From the NCBI RefSeq assembly GCF_943734655.1, contig NC_071354.1:55035544-55099543 (forward strand): a stretch of 64,000 nucleotides of DNA, read 5' to 3'. The notes under the pieces were generated by a model that did no database searches, was not told where the DNA came from, and saw only the letters and a list, made by a program, of their open reading frames with translations. Made by a program: the position numbers and the translations under genes. Origin of the DNA: Sabethes cyaneus (taxonomy: Eukaryota > Arthropoda > Insecta > Diptera > Culicidae). Positions 32,816-43,137 of this stretch are shown one piece after another (within the stretch, counting starts at the first letter, position 1; every line of letters begins with the position of its first letter).

Positions 32816-35629
32816 GTAATTGAGAGTAATTTTTTGCGAGATTCCATGCGAAAGAAACTTGAAAACATCCGACGCAGTACGTCAAGAAAAAACTCAAAGC
32901 TACTTTATCTTGGTTCGTGCCAGGCAGCTCGCTTCAGACTATGAATTTCAATTAAATTATGTATTAATCGTACTGGCCATAATTTCGAAAACAATTTGTT
33001 TTTCGGTCAACAAACAAACACCACCATAAAGCTGGGTGGTACATATAGCTGAATGGAAAATGAGACGGCCGTTTGAAATGTCATTTAGAATCGAAATACA
33101 AAAAAAATCGACAACCCTTTATTAGTGTTACGTTCCAATTTCACGGGCATGTACCGACAGCGGAGAACAACAAAAAATAATCTAAACTATTATTCAGGGA
33201 TTCCACAATGACCGCACACCTGATCCGACGACCGTTTTGCATCAGAACATTTACCTACAGTCTGGGTGCGACGACTGTTGGACTGTTTTGTTTTCATTTC
33301 AAATATTGCCATTTTTTCCATAAACTACTCGCGTTCGACCTCGTCTATAAATGCCAATATTGAAGTTGAAATCTGTCCATTTTGGGTGCGCGCAGTGGGG
33401 TGAAACGAGGTAGACAGTGACCTGCCAATATACAGTCTGCTACGCTCGCGATAACGAGCCAATGATCAGCACATTCGCAACAGCATATCAAAACAACACC
33501 ACAGAACGTGACGTTGATTGGTTTGCGAGCATTAGAATCGAAAGTTGGTGGTAGGTGAGCTGAACGCCGCCGGTTGAAAGGGGTGATTGGGTTCATTTTG
33601 TGATATTTTTCATGTTATTAGCTAATACAAGGTACACTATTTGATGGAAGTTTTTAAATTAGTTTTGCGAAATTCAGTGGTTTGAGTTATTACAGAAGAA
33701 CTGCTTGCGTGAGTAAACTCCTCACTATTAGATTTCTATGTATAGTTTTGTTTAACATCTGAACACGAAATCATGATACAAGTTAATTGCTAAACCTATA
33801 TATAACTCTCTAATTTGAACGAAAAGGGCTCTCAAACACCAATGTTTTCGATATAGCCAAGAAGTCAGTTCTAGGATCCTTTAAAATCGTTTTCACTTCG
33901 CCGATATCAATATGAAAGCTTCCGACCGTACAGTAAATCTCATTCAGCTAGAAAAAGTAACTTTTTCCACAGCTCAACGAGATAGCTTGGAAGGCAATCT
34001 GTCAATTTACATATTAATATGGATCATTATTAATTATGCATCTGCCATCTTCCAACTGAGAACTGTTGCCGCATTGTTCGTATCAAATTAATTAACATTC
34101 CTGGCAATCAGAGCTCAGAGATATTATCACCGCAAGGCACGTAGGTATGTAGATACATAATTGAAGCTGCTACCGCATTGAGCATATTTAATTGATCTCT
34201 GAGCTAACAGGGACAGCCGGCCGGCAGCATGTAGCAGTGATTACATCATCCACATCGGTGACACGATTTGCAAATTGATGGCACCTAATGATGTTGCAAG
34301 GGCAATTGCGTTACCGCATGTCGACGATCTGCGCTGGCTGTCACTGACTGGCTGAAGGACGGACGGTCGGTCGCTTGATTCGAATCGTTTGGCACCGAAC
34401 CACCGCCGCCGTCCTTGCATACTTTGGAGCAATTAATGTTTGTGAGCTGATGAACCGTTTAATGATGTTGGTCATGTAAATCATATGACTGGGTGGGAAA
34501 TTTGCATATTCCAGTGACGGAAAGTTGCTTTACGTTTCTAAGAAATTGGCGGTTTGATGGAAAAGCCACCCCCCACCATTATGATGGAAAAGTTCTGGGC
34601 TGTATTTATGTATCTATCTCGCGGTTGCAAATAGCGTCGTGATCGAATCCTTGACATAAATTAAATAGCTTGAATATTCAAATAGCAAAGCAACTAGAAC
34701 AAAGTTGTTCTTTGGCTGTCTGGTATTGCTATATGAAAACTTTTTTGTTCCTAGATACTACCAGCTGAAACATTCACCCACATAATCTGCCGAAATCATT
34801 CGACTATGATTAAAATCTCAGTTCTATACCAAAACTGCTCTTTGTAGTTTGGGTATCGTGTATTACAGTCCAACATTGTCATTATTTTAATTAATTTATA
34901 AGGGTTCAGTGCGTTCTAACCAGAAACAGCTACCAGATCCCGCAATCTGTACATCGGAAAAACCGTAACAAGCCCCTGTATGATACAAAAGCGATATAAT
35001 TATAAGCATATTATTGTAACAACATTAGCTAGCTATTAATTATGCTACTCCCCATCATTTATAACTTTCCCATTATTGTTATCACACCAGGCCTGTCAAA
35101 AATCATTCGATATCCATTTTCATTATGGTTTCATATGTAGTGCTTCCTTTTGACTGCTAGAAAATCTTCATCTAGGATTAAAGTCTAAAAATAAAACTGT
35201 ACATAATAAATCCACTATTTTGTTCTATTCTCTTTTCATTTTTCTTCCGCAAAATAAAAAAAAATCAAACCACACTCGCCAATACAAACACATTTCGCAC
35301 GAACCGGCTCGGGTGTCAAATAAAACATGAAACGCAACTGCGCTGCGTTTCCGGTGCGTCACCCCGTGCGTTTATATGCGTGTCTACAAAAATAATCCTT
35401 CCGCACCCATACACACACGCACACGTACACATAATCCACCCGTTATCAAAACCAACAATCGCACTTTTCGGTTTCCTGCTGTCGTCGTCGCCGTTGTCGT
35501 CGTGGTGGTGTTGGGCGTGCAACATTTGGTTTCCGTTTCCGTCACGTGCAATTTACACCTTTCTTCACCGGTGGGTGCGCGCGCTTCTTCATCGCCTCCG
35601 CCCATCCATCCGTTCCTGCCGGGCCGCAG
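32816..35629. other. Long stretch of largely unique intron-like sequence, no gene seen
   Basis: I saw no repeat family and no frame with a domain. It contains AT-rich TAATTA/ATTAATT motifs near 34020-34100 and 34185-34200, of the kind homeodomain proteins bind, but such motifs are common by chance. A GTC/GTG simple repeat is at about 35482-35515. The stretch ends in a pyrimidine-rich acceptor ending GGGCCGCAG. Confidence 0.45.
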
Positions 35630-35794
35630 AACGATTATGCTGCCGCCAGTGGATATGACCGCTCGGATCAGAGCCAACCCCCGCCGGAAGCCGATCTCGG
35701 TCTGATGCAATCCGATCCGGACACCGGACTGGAGCAGGCCACCTGGGAAAGTTACCCGGACAAAGATTTCCGTGGACTGCAGATGGTTCTAAGG
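35630..35794 (+). CDS. Candidate unassigned exon, 55 codons
   Basis: The frame is bounded by a good acceptor (a long C/T tract ending CCGCAG) and the donor AGG|GTAAAG, phase 0 at both ends. It encodes an acidic, Pro/Gln-containing peptide: NDYAAASGYDRSDQSQPPP and then EADLGLMQSDPDTGLEQATW, finishing ESYPDKDFRGLQMVLR. Its GC-rich, high-complexity composition contrasts with the AT-rich flanks and has the look of coding sequence. It does not resemble a cadherin repeat and I do not recognise it. Because the preceding fat-like exon also ends in phase 0, it could be a cassette spliced into the same transcript. It could equally belong to a second + strand gene, or be chance. No initiator is implied; ATGs upstream in the same frame lie in the putative intron. 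Confidence 0.5.
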
Positions 35795-36959
35795 GTAAAG
35801 TTTTGTTCCTTTCCTCTCTACCTGTTTCTAAATGCGCTCGTTTTGTTGGTTCGTTCTGCCTTGTTGAATGCTTTGTAATTTGGTTGAAATTGTTTTACAA
35901 AGTTCATTTCTTTGTTGTTTTGTTGGTGTTTGCCTGCTCTCGCGATTGCTGGTGTGACGGTATGACTGGCATCACACCCCCCAAAATACGGAATAAGCAA
36001 ACCTGTTTCAAATGTTTTGTTTGTAATATAGTTTCTGTCAATGTGACAAAATCATTCTAACTGTACATTGGTGCCATATTCATTTTCATTTGCTATTGCA
36101 GAAAAGCTTACTTTTTTGTACAATTATTGATCCATGAAGGGCCTCGAACGCAAATCCAGATTACCGATTATGGCTGCATTGAAACTGCGATTTTCTGCTC
36201 TGTTTCATTTGGGGACTTCCATTTCATTGCCATCATTGTAGCAAGCAGCAGCCCACGGCAAACACAGCTCTGCCAAAGAGAGAGCCGTCCGGCCGCCCAT
36301 TCCCGATCGAAACCTAACGCAAGCTCAAGAAATCATAGGAAAGCAGTGTAACATCAACGTCAGCAAAAACACAGATTTATGAAAACAGCACGCCATCATC
36401 ACAATTGCATCCTACAAACTACTAATTGGACATCCTTCTTTCACTGGCTACAGTATTCATTTGTCATTTGTCAATTAGTTGGCTCGATGTTTAATGCACG
36501 GCGCGCTGTTGGTTTCTTTGATGATTTATGAATCATACCGAGAAGGACAAGGATCTCCTGGACTGAGACGTGATTGTTTCTTTTTTTTTTCCTGTCTCAC
36601 TTCTATTTCAACTCCATTAGAGCGAATTTAATGTACCTTCATTAGCATGCGCAATCCTTTTAATTTTTTCCAACCGGAAGTATCGATGTCGCATTCTTTT
36701 AGTGCTTGATTAGAACGTTAATAGTCGTTAGTTGCAGGGTTTTGTTCTTCGTTTTACCGCCGACTGCGGTCACTGCATGTTGGGAATGTTAGTTTTAAAT
36801 GTTTCTTTCTAGATATTATTGGTTAATAAAAGAATTTTAAATTAAATTTGGAAATTGTTGCCAATATCCCTTTAATAAAAATCATAACAGGCGTAATAAT
36901 TAAATGAAAATAGGTTAGAAAATCTACAATTATTATTAACTAAAATACAAAAGTTTGAT
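35795..36959. other. Intron-like sequence, no gene seen
   Basis: This follows the candidate donor. The open frames (35803-36060, 36127-36351) have no domain, and no repeat is recognised. Confidence 0.45.
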
Positions 36960-38260
36960 TTTTTTTTCTCAACAAGGTAAGTTTTATTTTAATTTTTTTA
37001 CAACGAAAAACCATCGATCTCTAAGTGGTCTCCATAAAAAAAATGTAGCACATACAACGATATAATTCAAACACAAATGTAACAAGGAAAATATAATAAA
37101 TTTATCGTCAGGGGAGTCTTCGTTAAAAATTATTAAAAGTCAAATTAAAATCAAACAATTTGAAATACATTTTTATTAACATTTGAGGTTAGGATGGTTG
37201 GGTTGTCAATATTTTCCAATCCAATAACATTTTGCCAACGAACACAGTTTGAACGAGGGCACGTCTTGTTTTCAATATTTCCGTCTTGAACAAGCGCCAA
37301 TTTTCCTAAAATAGCGATTAGCGAAATAGTCTCGGGAATCACAATGATGACTCTGCTTAGGAGTGATTTTTTCTGAACTGCTTCCATCTGTACTATTCAG
37401 TTTATTGGATATTAAGACCAGAGCAGAGATCTCAATTCCATACCATATACCATAACAGTGAATAGTACAGCGGTCGAAGACAGCTGGAGCCACGAGATTC
37501 CTTTTAAAAACCCCGACCTATTAACTCTGGATCGGGAATGATAATTTCGTTATGGTTTAAACAAAAGGTCGGATGTGATAGACGTGTTGCACCAAATATA
37601 CTGTCATGTCGCAGATTTGTTTATTTGTCTATTTATAAAATTCAACCAATAGGTATTGGCTTGTTGAATGTTTCAGGTCGACTTTATAAAAGACTATCAC
37701 TATACGACGTCGAGCCTGCTTGTCGAGCCTTCCTACGATGCTCAAGTATCACAAGAACGGTGCTAAATTCACTGGATCGCGTCATGGTAAGATGAAAGCG
37801 AGAGGCTGTTTTCGGTGAAGGAAATGACGAAGCCCTGTTCTTCTGTCTGTGTTCTAAAGCTGTCTATTAAACATTAGGGTATCATATAGTATGAGTCCAT
37901 TTTGATGATCTTAAAACATTTTACATCATCGGAATAAAGCTACCGAAAGCTAACAGTTAATAACGTTAATAAAAACTGAAAAGAGCAGCGGTCCGATGTT
38001 GCTCCTTTACGACACGTCAGCACAGTTTACGGTATGTTAGACACGACTACAGCGATTTGCAGAACGACATGGAAACTTCTAGCCTTGTTAGGAGACTGCC
38101 GTGATCAACGCGATCAAAAATGAAATTAAATCAGTTTGAACTCCATCTTTCATATTACGCAGGAAAAACGAAACTAAATCCCGTGATTTGTGGATGTTTT
38201 GAGAGAAATCCATTCTGGTCCGCAGAGATGTCATGACAATAGATGACTAGATAACAGACT
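36960..38260 (-). pseudogene. Heavily decayed 3' part of the CR1/Jockey-type LINE
   Basis: The + strand runs parallel to 3990-5270. Matching pieces are ATTTATCGTC...AAAATTATTA (37102-37140 against 4083-4120), GAACGAGGGCACGTCTTGTTT (as GTTGGCACGTCTTCTTTC in the other), CGGGAATCACAATGATGAC, GATGTGATAGACGTGTTGCA, and TGTTGCTCC...ACACGTCAGCACAG. Many deletions have occurred and no frame survives. Confidence 0.7.
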
Positions 38261-38455
38261 CGTAACCCCTTTAGACAAGTTATAGCGGCGTTAGTGTGTT
38301 TATTGCATTCAAGGTGAATTATCTTGCATAAAAGATAGTCTGCAGCTAGATGCGGATCGTCGACAATTCTTGTTGAATATCAGCTGCAACTACCGTACTG
38401 ATTATCATCCAGTGGCTGTTTTGTATTTTTTCTGGAAATAGCTGGTGGGCTTTTT

Positions 38456-38463
38456 TTCTTCTT

Positions 38464-38494
<31 letters not shown>

Positions 38495-38516
38495 TTGTTC
38501 TTCTTCTTCTTCTAAC
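38456..38516. repeat. (TTC)n microsatellite, tail of the RTE copy
   Basis: About eighteen TTC units, read on the reverse strand as GAA repeats, directly follow the 3' end of the reverse-strand RTE fragment. The copy at 55041 has a shorter TTCTTCTTCTTC at the same place, so this is the element's 3' tail. Confidence 0.85.
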
Positions 38517-39075
38517 AGTATTGAGCCGGGGTGACTCTTGCTATATCAAGAATTTCTTTTCACTGTACTCCGCCCTACGCTACTTGTTGCCAATTCGTTG
38601 AGTACTTCGACACACGCAAGTCGGCTTCAACCTAGTCTAGCCGTCTAACACGTTGGGTTCCTCTATTTCTCGCGTCGATCTCTCCAAGTAGCGCCTGCAG
38701 CTCCTGGTTTATACGCTCCTACCATTCTCCGCTTGTACACCCTAAAAAAATAACACCTTTTTTCAAATATGACAAGTGCACGTATGTCCACTTCCAGTTC
38801 ATCGCCGTTAATGGTCACTTTCCGTGGGAGGTAGACGTTTTTGGCTTTGGAGCCTCTTCCTATCATATTTTTTGGTTTTTGGTGGATTGATTTGTAACCC
38901 AATCCTCCTAGGCTTCATTTTTAGTCTAGTGCCAAGGTCGTCTGGGAAGACTGAGAGTTGACAACTTTTGCCGGGCATCGTTCCTGTCGTTTCGATGCCC
39001 GTTCGCCGTATCACACCTTCAATAACATACAGAACAGTCCACCCCCTTGCCGCAACCCTCTGCACGATTCGAAAG
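38517..39075 (-). pseudogene. RTE-like LINE 3' fragment
   Basis: Reverse-strand pieces read EGVIRRTGIETTGTMPGKSC and SVFPDDL (a FADD site changed to FPDD), then a KMKPRRIGLQINPPKTKKYD block. A second frame has VTINGDELEVDIRALVIFEK. It is colinear with 55041-55960 with internal deletions. The 3' end has the conserved GAGCCGGGGTGACTCTTGCT (+ strand). Confidence 0.8.
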
Positions 39076-40124
39076 GACTTGAGAATGCCATTTTTTTAAG
39101 AGCAGTTTATTCAACCATTATACAGCTCATATCCAGTAAACCAGCGCTTGATAAGCTGTTATTCAACAAAAATGTATGTTGGGTACCTTCCATCCACTCC
39201 TCCAGTAGTGTCTCCTCCTCCCAGTATAGCGCCATTATCTAGTGGTTCTTTGCCATTTTAGTAGAAGTCTGCCGGGAATGGGTCCTTTTCGACGCTTCTA
39301 TTATTCTTCAAGAGACCGGATTTCTCTCCGGATCTCTTCGAGATCGGGAATCGGGACCCTGTTATCGTTTGTAGGTACTCCAAGTTACGCCATTGAGATG
39401 CTTATCGAAGCTATTTTCTTTTCCAGTGTTGCTAGCGCCAGTACTTGTTTAGGGATTTTAAAGTCTTTTGGCTAGGTGTTCGTGTTTAAAGTAGAATAGT
39501 AAATGGTTTCCAAGCTAGACCAGACTGGTCGTCACTCGACGCTAGTTAGTTCAGGATTCATTATTCCACCTCTGACAAGTTGTTCATCGGTACTCCTTCC
39601 GTATCTTCCTTCCATTAGGGGGTAAATAAATTAACACAGGTGCTCAAAGATTTAATAGATTGGCCACGATGGTCTTGACTATAATTGTTTAAATAATCTT
39701 TCATTAATCGATGAAAGGCTAATAAGGCAACTCAACTTGTTAGAGACGGTAATCAACACACCTTCGTCGTGATTTTCATCTATTATACCTACTTATTTCG
39801 CTAGCATTCGAAGACGGAAAATACGTTTCCGAACAACTTTAGTAAATTGTAATTTTAAGACGGTTAAATCCAAGTCCAAATCTGCCACAGTAGTTAAAAA
39901 ATCGACGATTTTGGTTAGCAGCCCACGCACACTCTGGTAGTAAATCAGCAGCTGCTTGCAAAAGTTCCGTTATGAATCAAGCACAGAGCTAGAAGTGAGA
40001 CCGACGTCAGCGGAGAAATTGTTAAAGGAGATATCGCACTTGCCTGAACTTGGATTTTAGGAGCCCCGCTTGTTCCGTATACGCATACGCAGAATTGTTT
40101 TTCGCCAGAACAGCGCGACCGCGT
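39076..40124. other. Spacer, no gene seen
   Basis: No recognised repeat or domain is present in the frames at 39242-39475 or 39945-40163. Confidence 0.4.
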
Positions 40125-41260
40125 ACTTGAAATGGACATTAGAGTTAATATTGGACTTGACATTTTACTTAAAATTGAGCTAAAAATTGGAATTAAATTA
40201 TACTAGTTTTGGACCTGAATTTGGACTAATTAGGACCAAGTAGTAGCAGTTTAGCAGCCGAGAGCCGGGGTGGATCTTTCCGTATCAAGAATTCCTCTGC
40301 ATTGTCCTGGGCTACTCGTCGGCGTCGCCAATTCGTTGCGCGTCTCGACACACGCAAGTCGGCTTCAACCGGGTCGAGCCAACTAGCACGTTGGGCCCCT
40401 CTACTCCTGGTACCGGTGGGGTTCTTCAACAGAACGGATTTCACTGCACAGTCGCCCGGCATCCTTGAGGCGTGGCCGGTCCACCGTAGTCTAACTTTTG
40501 ACAGCTGTACGATGGAAATCTCTCCATGCAGTGCATTTAGCTCGTGAATTTGGACCTCTTCTACTTTTAATAGCAGTTGAAATTTTATTTCGAATTTGAA
40601 GTTCAAATTTAAAAGGGGGCAAGAAATTGATTGATAAAATTAAAATTAAAATAGGACTTAAACGAACGGTGACTTTAAACGGGACATGAAATAAACTAAA
40701 TGGGACAACAAATTGGACTTAAAATGGAATTTAAATCGGATTTTATCGGACTTTTGTACATTTTTCGTTGTAATCTTACTTGAAAAGGGACTTGAAATCG
40801 AACTTAAATTATTATAAAAATAGGACTCAAAATTGGATTTAGAATTAGAGTTGAAACAAAACTTTGAAAAGTACATGAAATGGGATAGTAATTTGGACTT
40901 GTAATTAGACTTAAAATTGAACTCGAAATTCTACTTGAAACTGGACTTGAAATTTATATGAAAATCGGACATTGAATTGGACTTACAATGAAACTTAAAT
41001 AAGACTTAAGATGGGGCTGAACCAAATTTAAAATTAGGCTTTGAAGTGGACTTGAATTTACATTAATTTGAACTTGGCCTACTTCAAATGGAACCAGCAA
41101 TATAATTTCAAATAAAATTTAAAATTGGACTTCAAATTTGATTTGGAATTGAAGTAGATATTGGAATTGAATTTGCAAGCTTGTAGTTGTAATTTTGCTT
41201 AAAAAGGGACTTTAAATGGAAAAATTGAATTCTATGTATATAAGTCTATGTAGTCTTGTC
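40125..41260. repeat. AAAATTGGACTT array (array A, distal copy)
   Basis: About 1.1 kb of variants of GGACTTGAAATT and TTAAAATTGGA runs in the same sense as the array at 15815, broken by the RTE fragment at 40252-40570. Confidence 0.85.
40252..40570 (-). mobile_element. 5'-truncated RTE-like insertion with 8-bp target duplication
   Basis: TAGCAGTT at 40244-40251 and 40571-40578 flanks a 319-bp piece. Its reverse strand encodes VRLRWTGHASRMPGDCAVKS, NPTGTRSRGAQRASWLDPVE and then ADLRVSRRATNW. This is the post-RT C terminus of the family, where the usual pattern is RWxGHVxRMPDD...GTRxRGAQRARWLDQVE. It sits cleanly inside array A. Confidence 0.85.
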
Positions 41261-41394
41261 TGTAGCCAAAATCAGGTGTCTGGCAGGACTTCATAAGAGG
41301 CTTATCGGTAACTAAAAATAGGCCCCTGACAGGACGTCATGCTTGAATAGCAATTGGTTCTATTCTCAGTCACCTCATTGGTCGCCTGCTGGAC

Positions 41395-42145
41395 TGCTCG
41401 ATTGCTTAACTGGTCGACTAGACTGCTAGATTTGATTGCTCGACTGGACTGTTCGATTCCACTGCTCGACTCAACCGCTCATTTGGACAGGTTGACTTGA
41501 CTGCTTGACTGAACAGCTCGATTGAACTGCTCGACTGGACTACTCGTCTCAGCAACTCGATTCGACTGTTCGAATCGGCAGCTCGATTCAACTGTTCGAC
41601 CAACTGCTCGACTTACTATTCAACTGCTTGACTGGACTCTTCGATTCGACTTTTCGACTTGACAGCTCGACTCAGCTGCTTGACTGAACAACTTGATTCA
41701 CCTGCTCAAACGAACAGGTCCGTTGAACTACTCGTCTAGACTGTTCGATTCGACTGCTCGACTAGACTACTCAATTCAACTACTCGATTCAACTGCTGGA
41801 CTAGATTACTCGAATCAACTGTTCGACTGGACTGCTCGATTCGACTGCTTGACTTAGCCACTCGACCCGACTGCACGACTCAACCATTCGACTGAACTGC
41901 TCGATTGAAGTGTTCGATTCGACTTCTCGACGCAATTGCTCGACTAGACTACTCGAATAAACTGCTCGACTGGATTACTCGGCTCAACTGCTCAATTCAA
42001 CTATTCGACTGGACTGCTCGATTCAACTGCTCGATTTGAGGGTTCGATTCAACTGCCCGACTGGACTGATTGACTTAACAGTTTGATCCAACTGCTCGAT
42101 TCGACTGTTCGACTCGATTGCTTGAGTCAACTGCTCGTCGCGATA
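41395..42145. repeat. 13-bp minisatellite, consensus ACTGCTCGATTCA
   Basis: Roughly 55 diverged 13-bp units such as ACTGCTCGATTCG, ACTGCTCGACTAG and ACTGTTCGACTGG lie in a row. One reverse-strand frame (41418-41603) is open through part of it, giving a quasi-repetitive 13-residue pattern. That is a property of the 13-bp period and not evidence of a protein. Confidence 0.9.
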
Positions 42146-42307
42146 TCAACGTGCTCATTTGAATCGGTTCACGGCAGAAACTGGGCGGTTTAAAGCCACT
42201 CACACTAGAGAAATTTTGCCCACCTATAGAATCAGCACAAAGGAGATACTATTTTTATTCAGTTAAATAAATAATAAGTTAAATCTTATGCACATTAGAG
42301 CTATATT

Positions 42308-43137
42308 AGGCCATCGCAAATTATTTTTAAAATTTTTATCACCCCTCCCCTTCCCCCCCTTGGAAATTTGCTTAACAAATTGAGAGGCAAAAAAAATTGT
42401 AGGATATACGTCAATTTTTTTTATAAAATCAATTTCCTGTGGGCTGTACAGCCTAAAACAAACTCGAAATATGAGTTTACGAGAGGGGGACTTCGTAGCC
42501 GCAAGGTTACCGAGTCTGCTTTGACAAGCGAGTGGTCGTGGGTTCGAATCTTAGTAGAATCAAACCATTCGATGTCAAGTGACTTTAGCATAAGTTTATT
42601 ATCAGGCCCCTCATTTACCCTTCCTTCATGCTGAATTCTATATTTACCCTCTGAAGCCTCTTGACAGTGCAAATGTCCCTCCTATAGTTAAGTGTACTGG
42701 TCAGAGGTACGAATGAGGTACTCGCCAGGGACGGCTATAACATGGGGTAGTTACTGGCAGCGAGGAATAAGTGGGAAAAGTAGATCAAGCTTTGAAGAAA
42801 GGGTAAACCCCAATACACACAAGCCCGCATAAAATTTACTAAGCATATCGCTCACTCAATAGCAATTATAGCAAAAAGAAATGCAATGCAGGTCATACAG
42901 CAAACACCCGAGCGATATCACAACAGATCAACTATACTGGTCGCAGTGATGAGTCCACACACGGAGTCTATATGAAAAGCAAGAATAGATTTGGTTTTCA
43001 CAATTAAACTTTAAGTAAAAATGCATTTTTTTGTCGAATAACAAAATCTCTTTGTTTTTTTTTCGCCTCCCCCCCCCCTTCCTTTGCCCAACACCCGACA
43101 CCAGCACAAACACTTTATAAAATATTTGTAATGGCCT
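42308..43137. mobile_element. AGGCC TIR element interrupted by a SINE
   Basis: The left end is AGGCCATCGCAAATTATTTT and the right end reverse-complemented is AGGCCATTACAAATATTTTA. C-runs lie inside both ends (near 42343-42359 and 43071-43081) on the same strand. Colinear in reverse with 21559-21997 (shared ATTGTAGGATAT, CTCGAAATATGAGT and GCAAGAATAGATTTGGTTTT) except for about 350 bp inserted from 42486. Confidence 0.8.
42486..42800 (+). mobile_element. tRNA-derived SINE, second type
   Basis: A box TAGCCGCAAGG at 42496-42506 and B box GGTTCGAATC at 42541-42550 lie 45 bp apart, after a GGGGACTTCG start. The body has no match to the SINE at 19875. The right border is not fixed and no clear target duplication was found. 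Confidence 0.65.

Noticed and set aside
34020..34200. Homeodomain-type enhancer from TAATTA clusters
   Set aside because: Such motifs are expected often in AT-rich introns; without conservation data nothing separates them from chance.
41395..42145. CRISPR-like array
   Set aside because: Short 13-bp contiguous units without spacers, in a eukaryotic intron-like context; it is a minisatellite.
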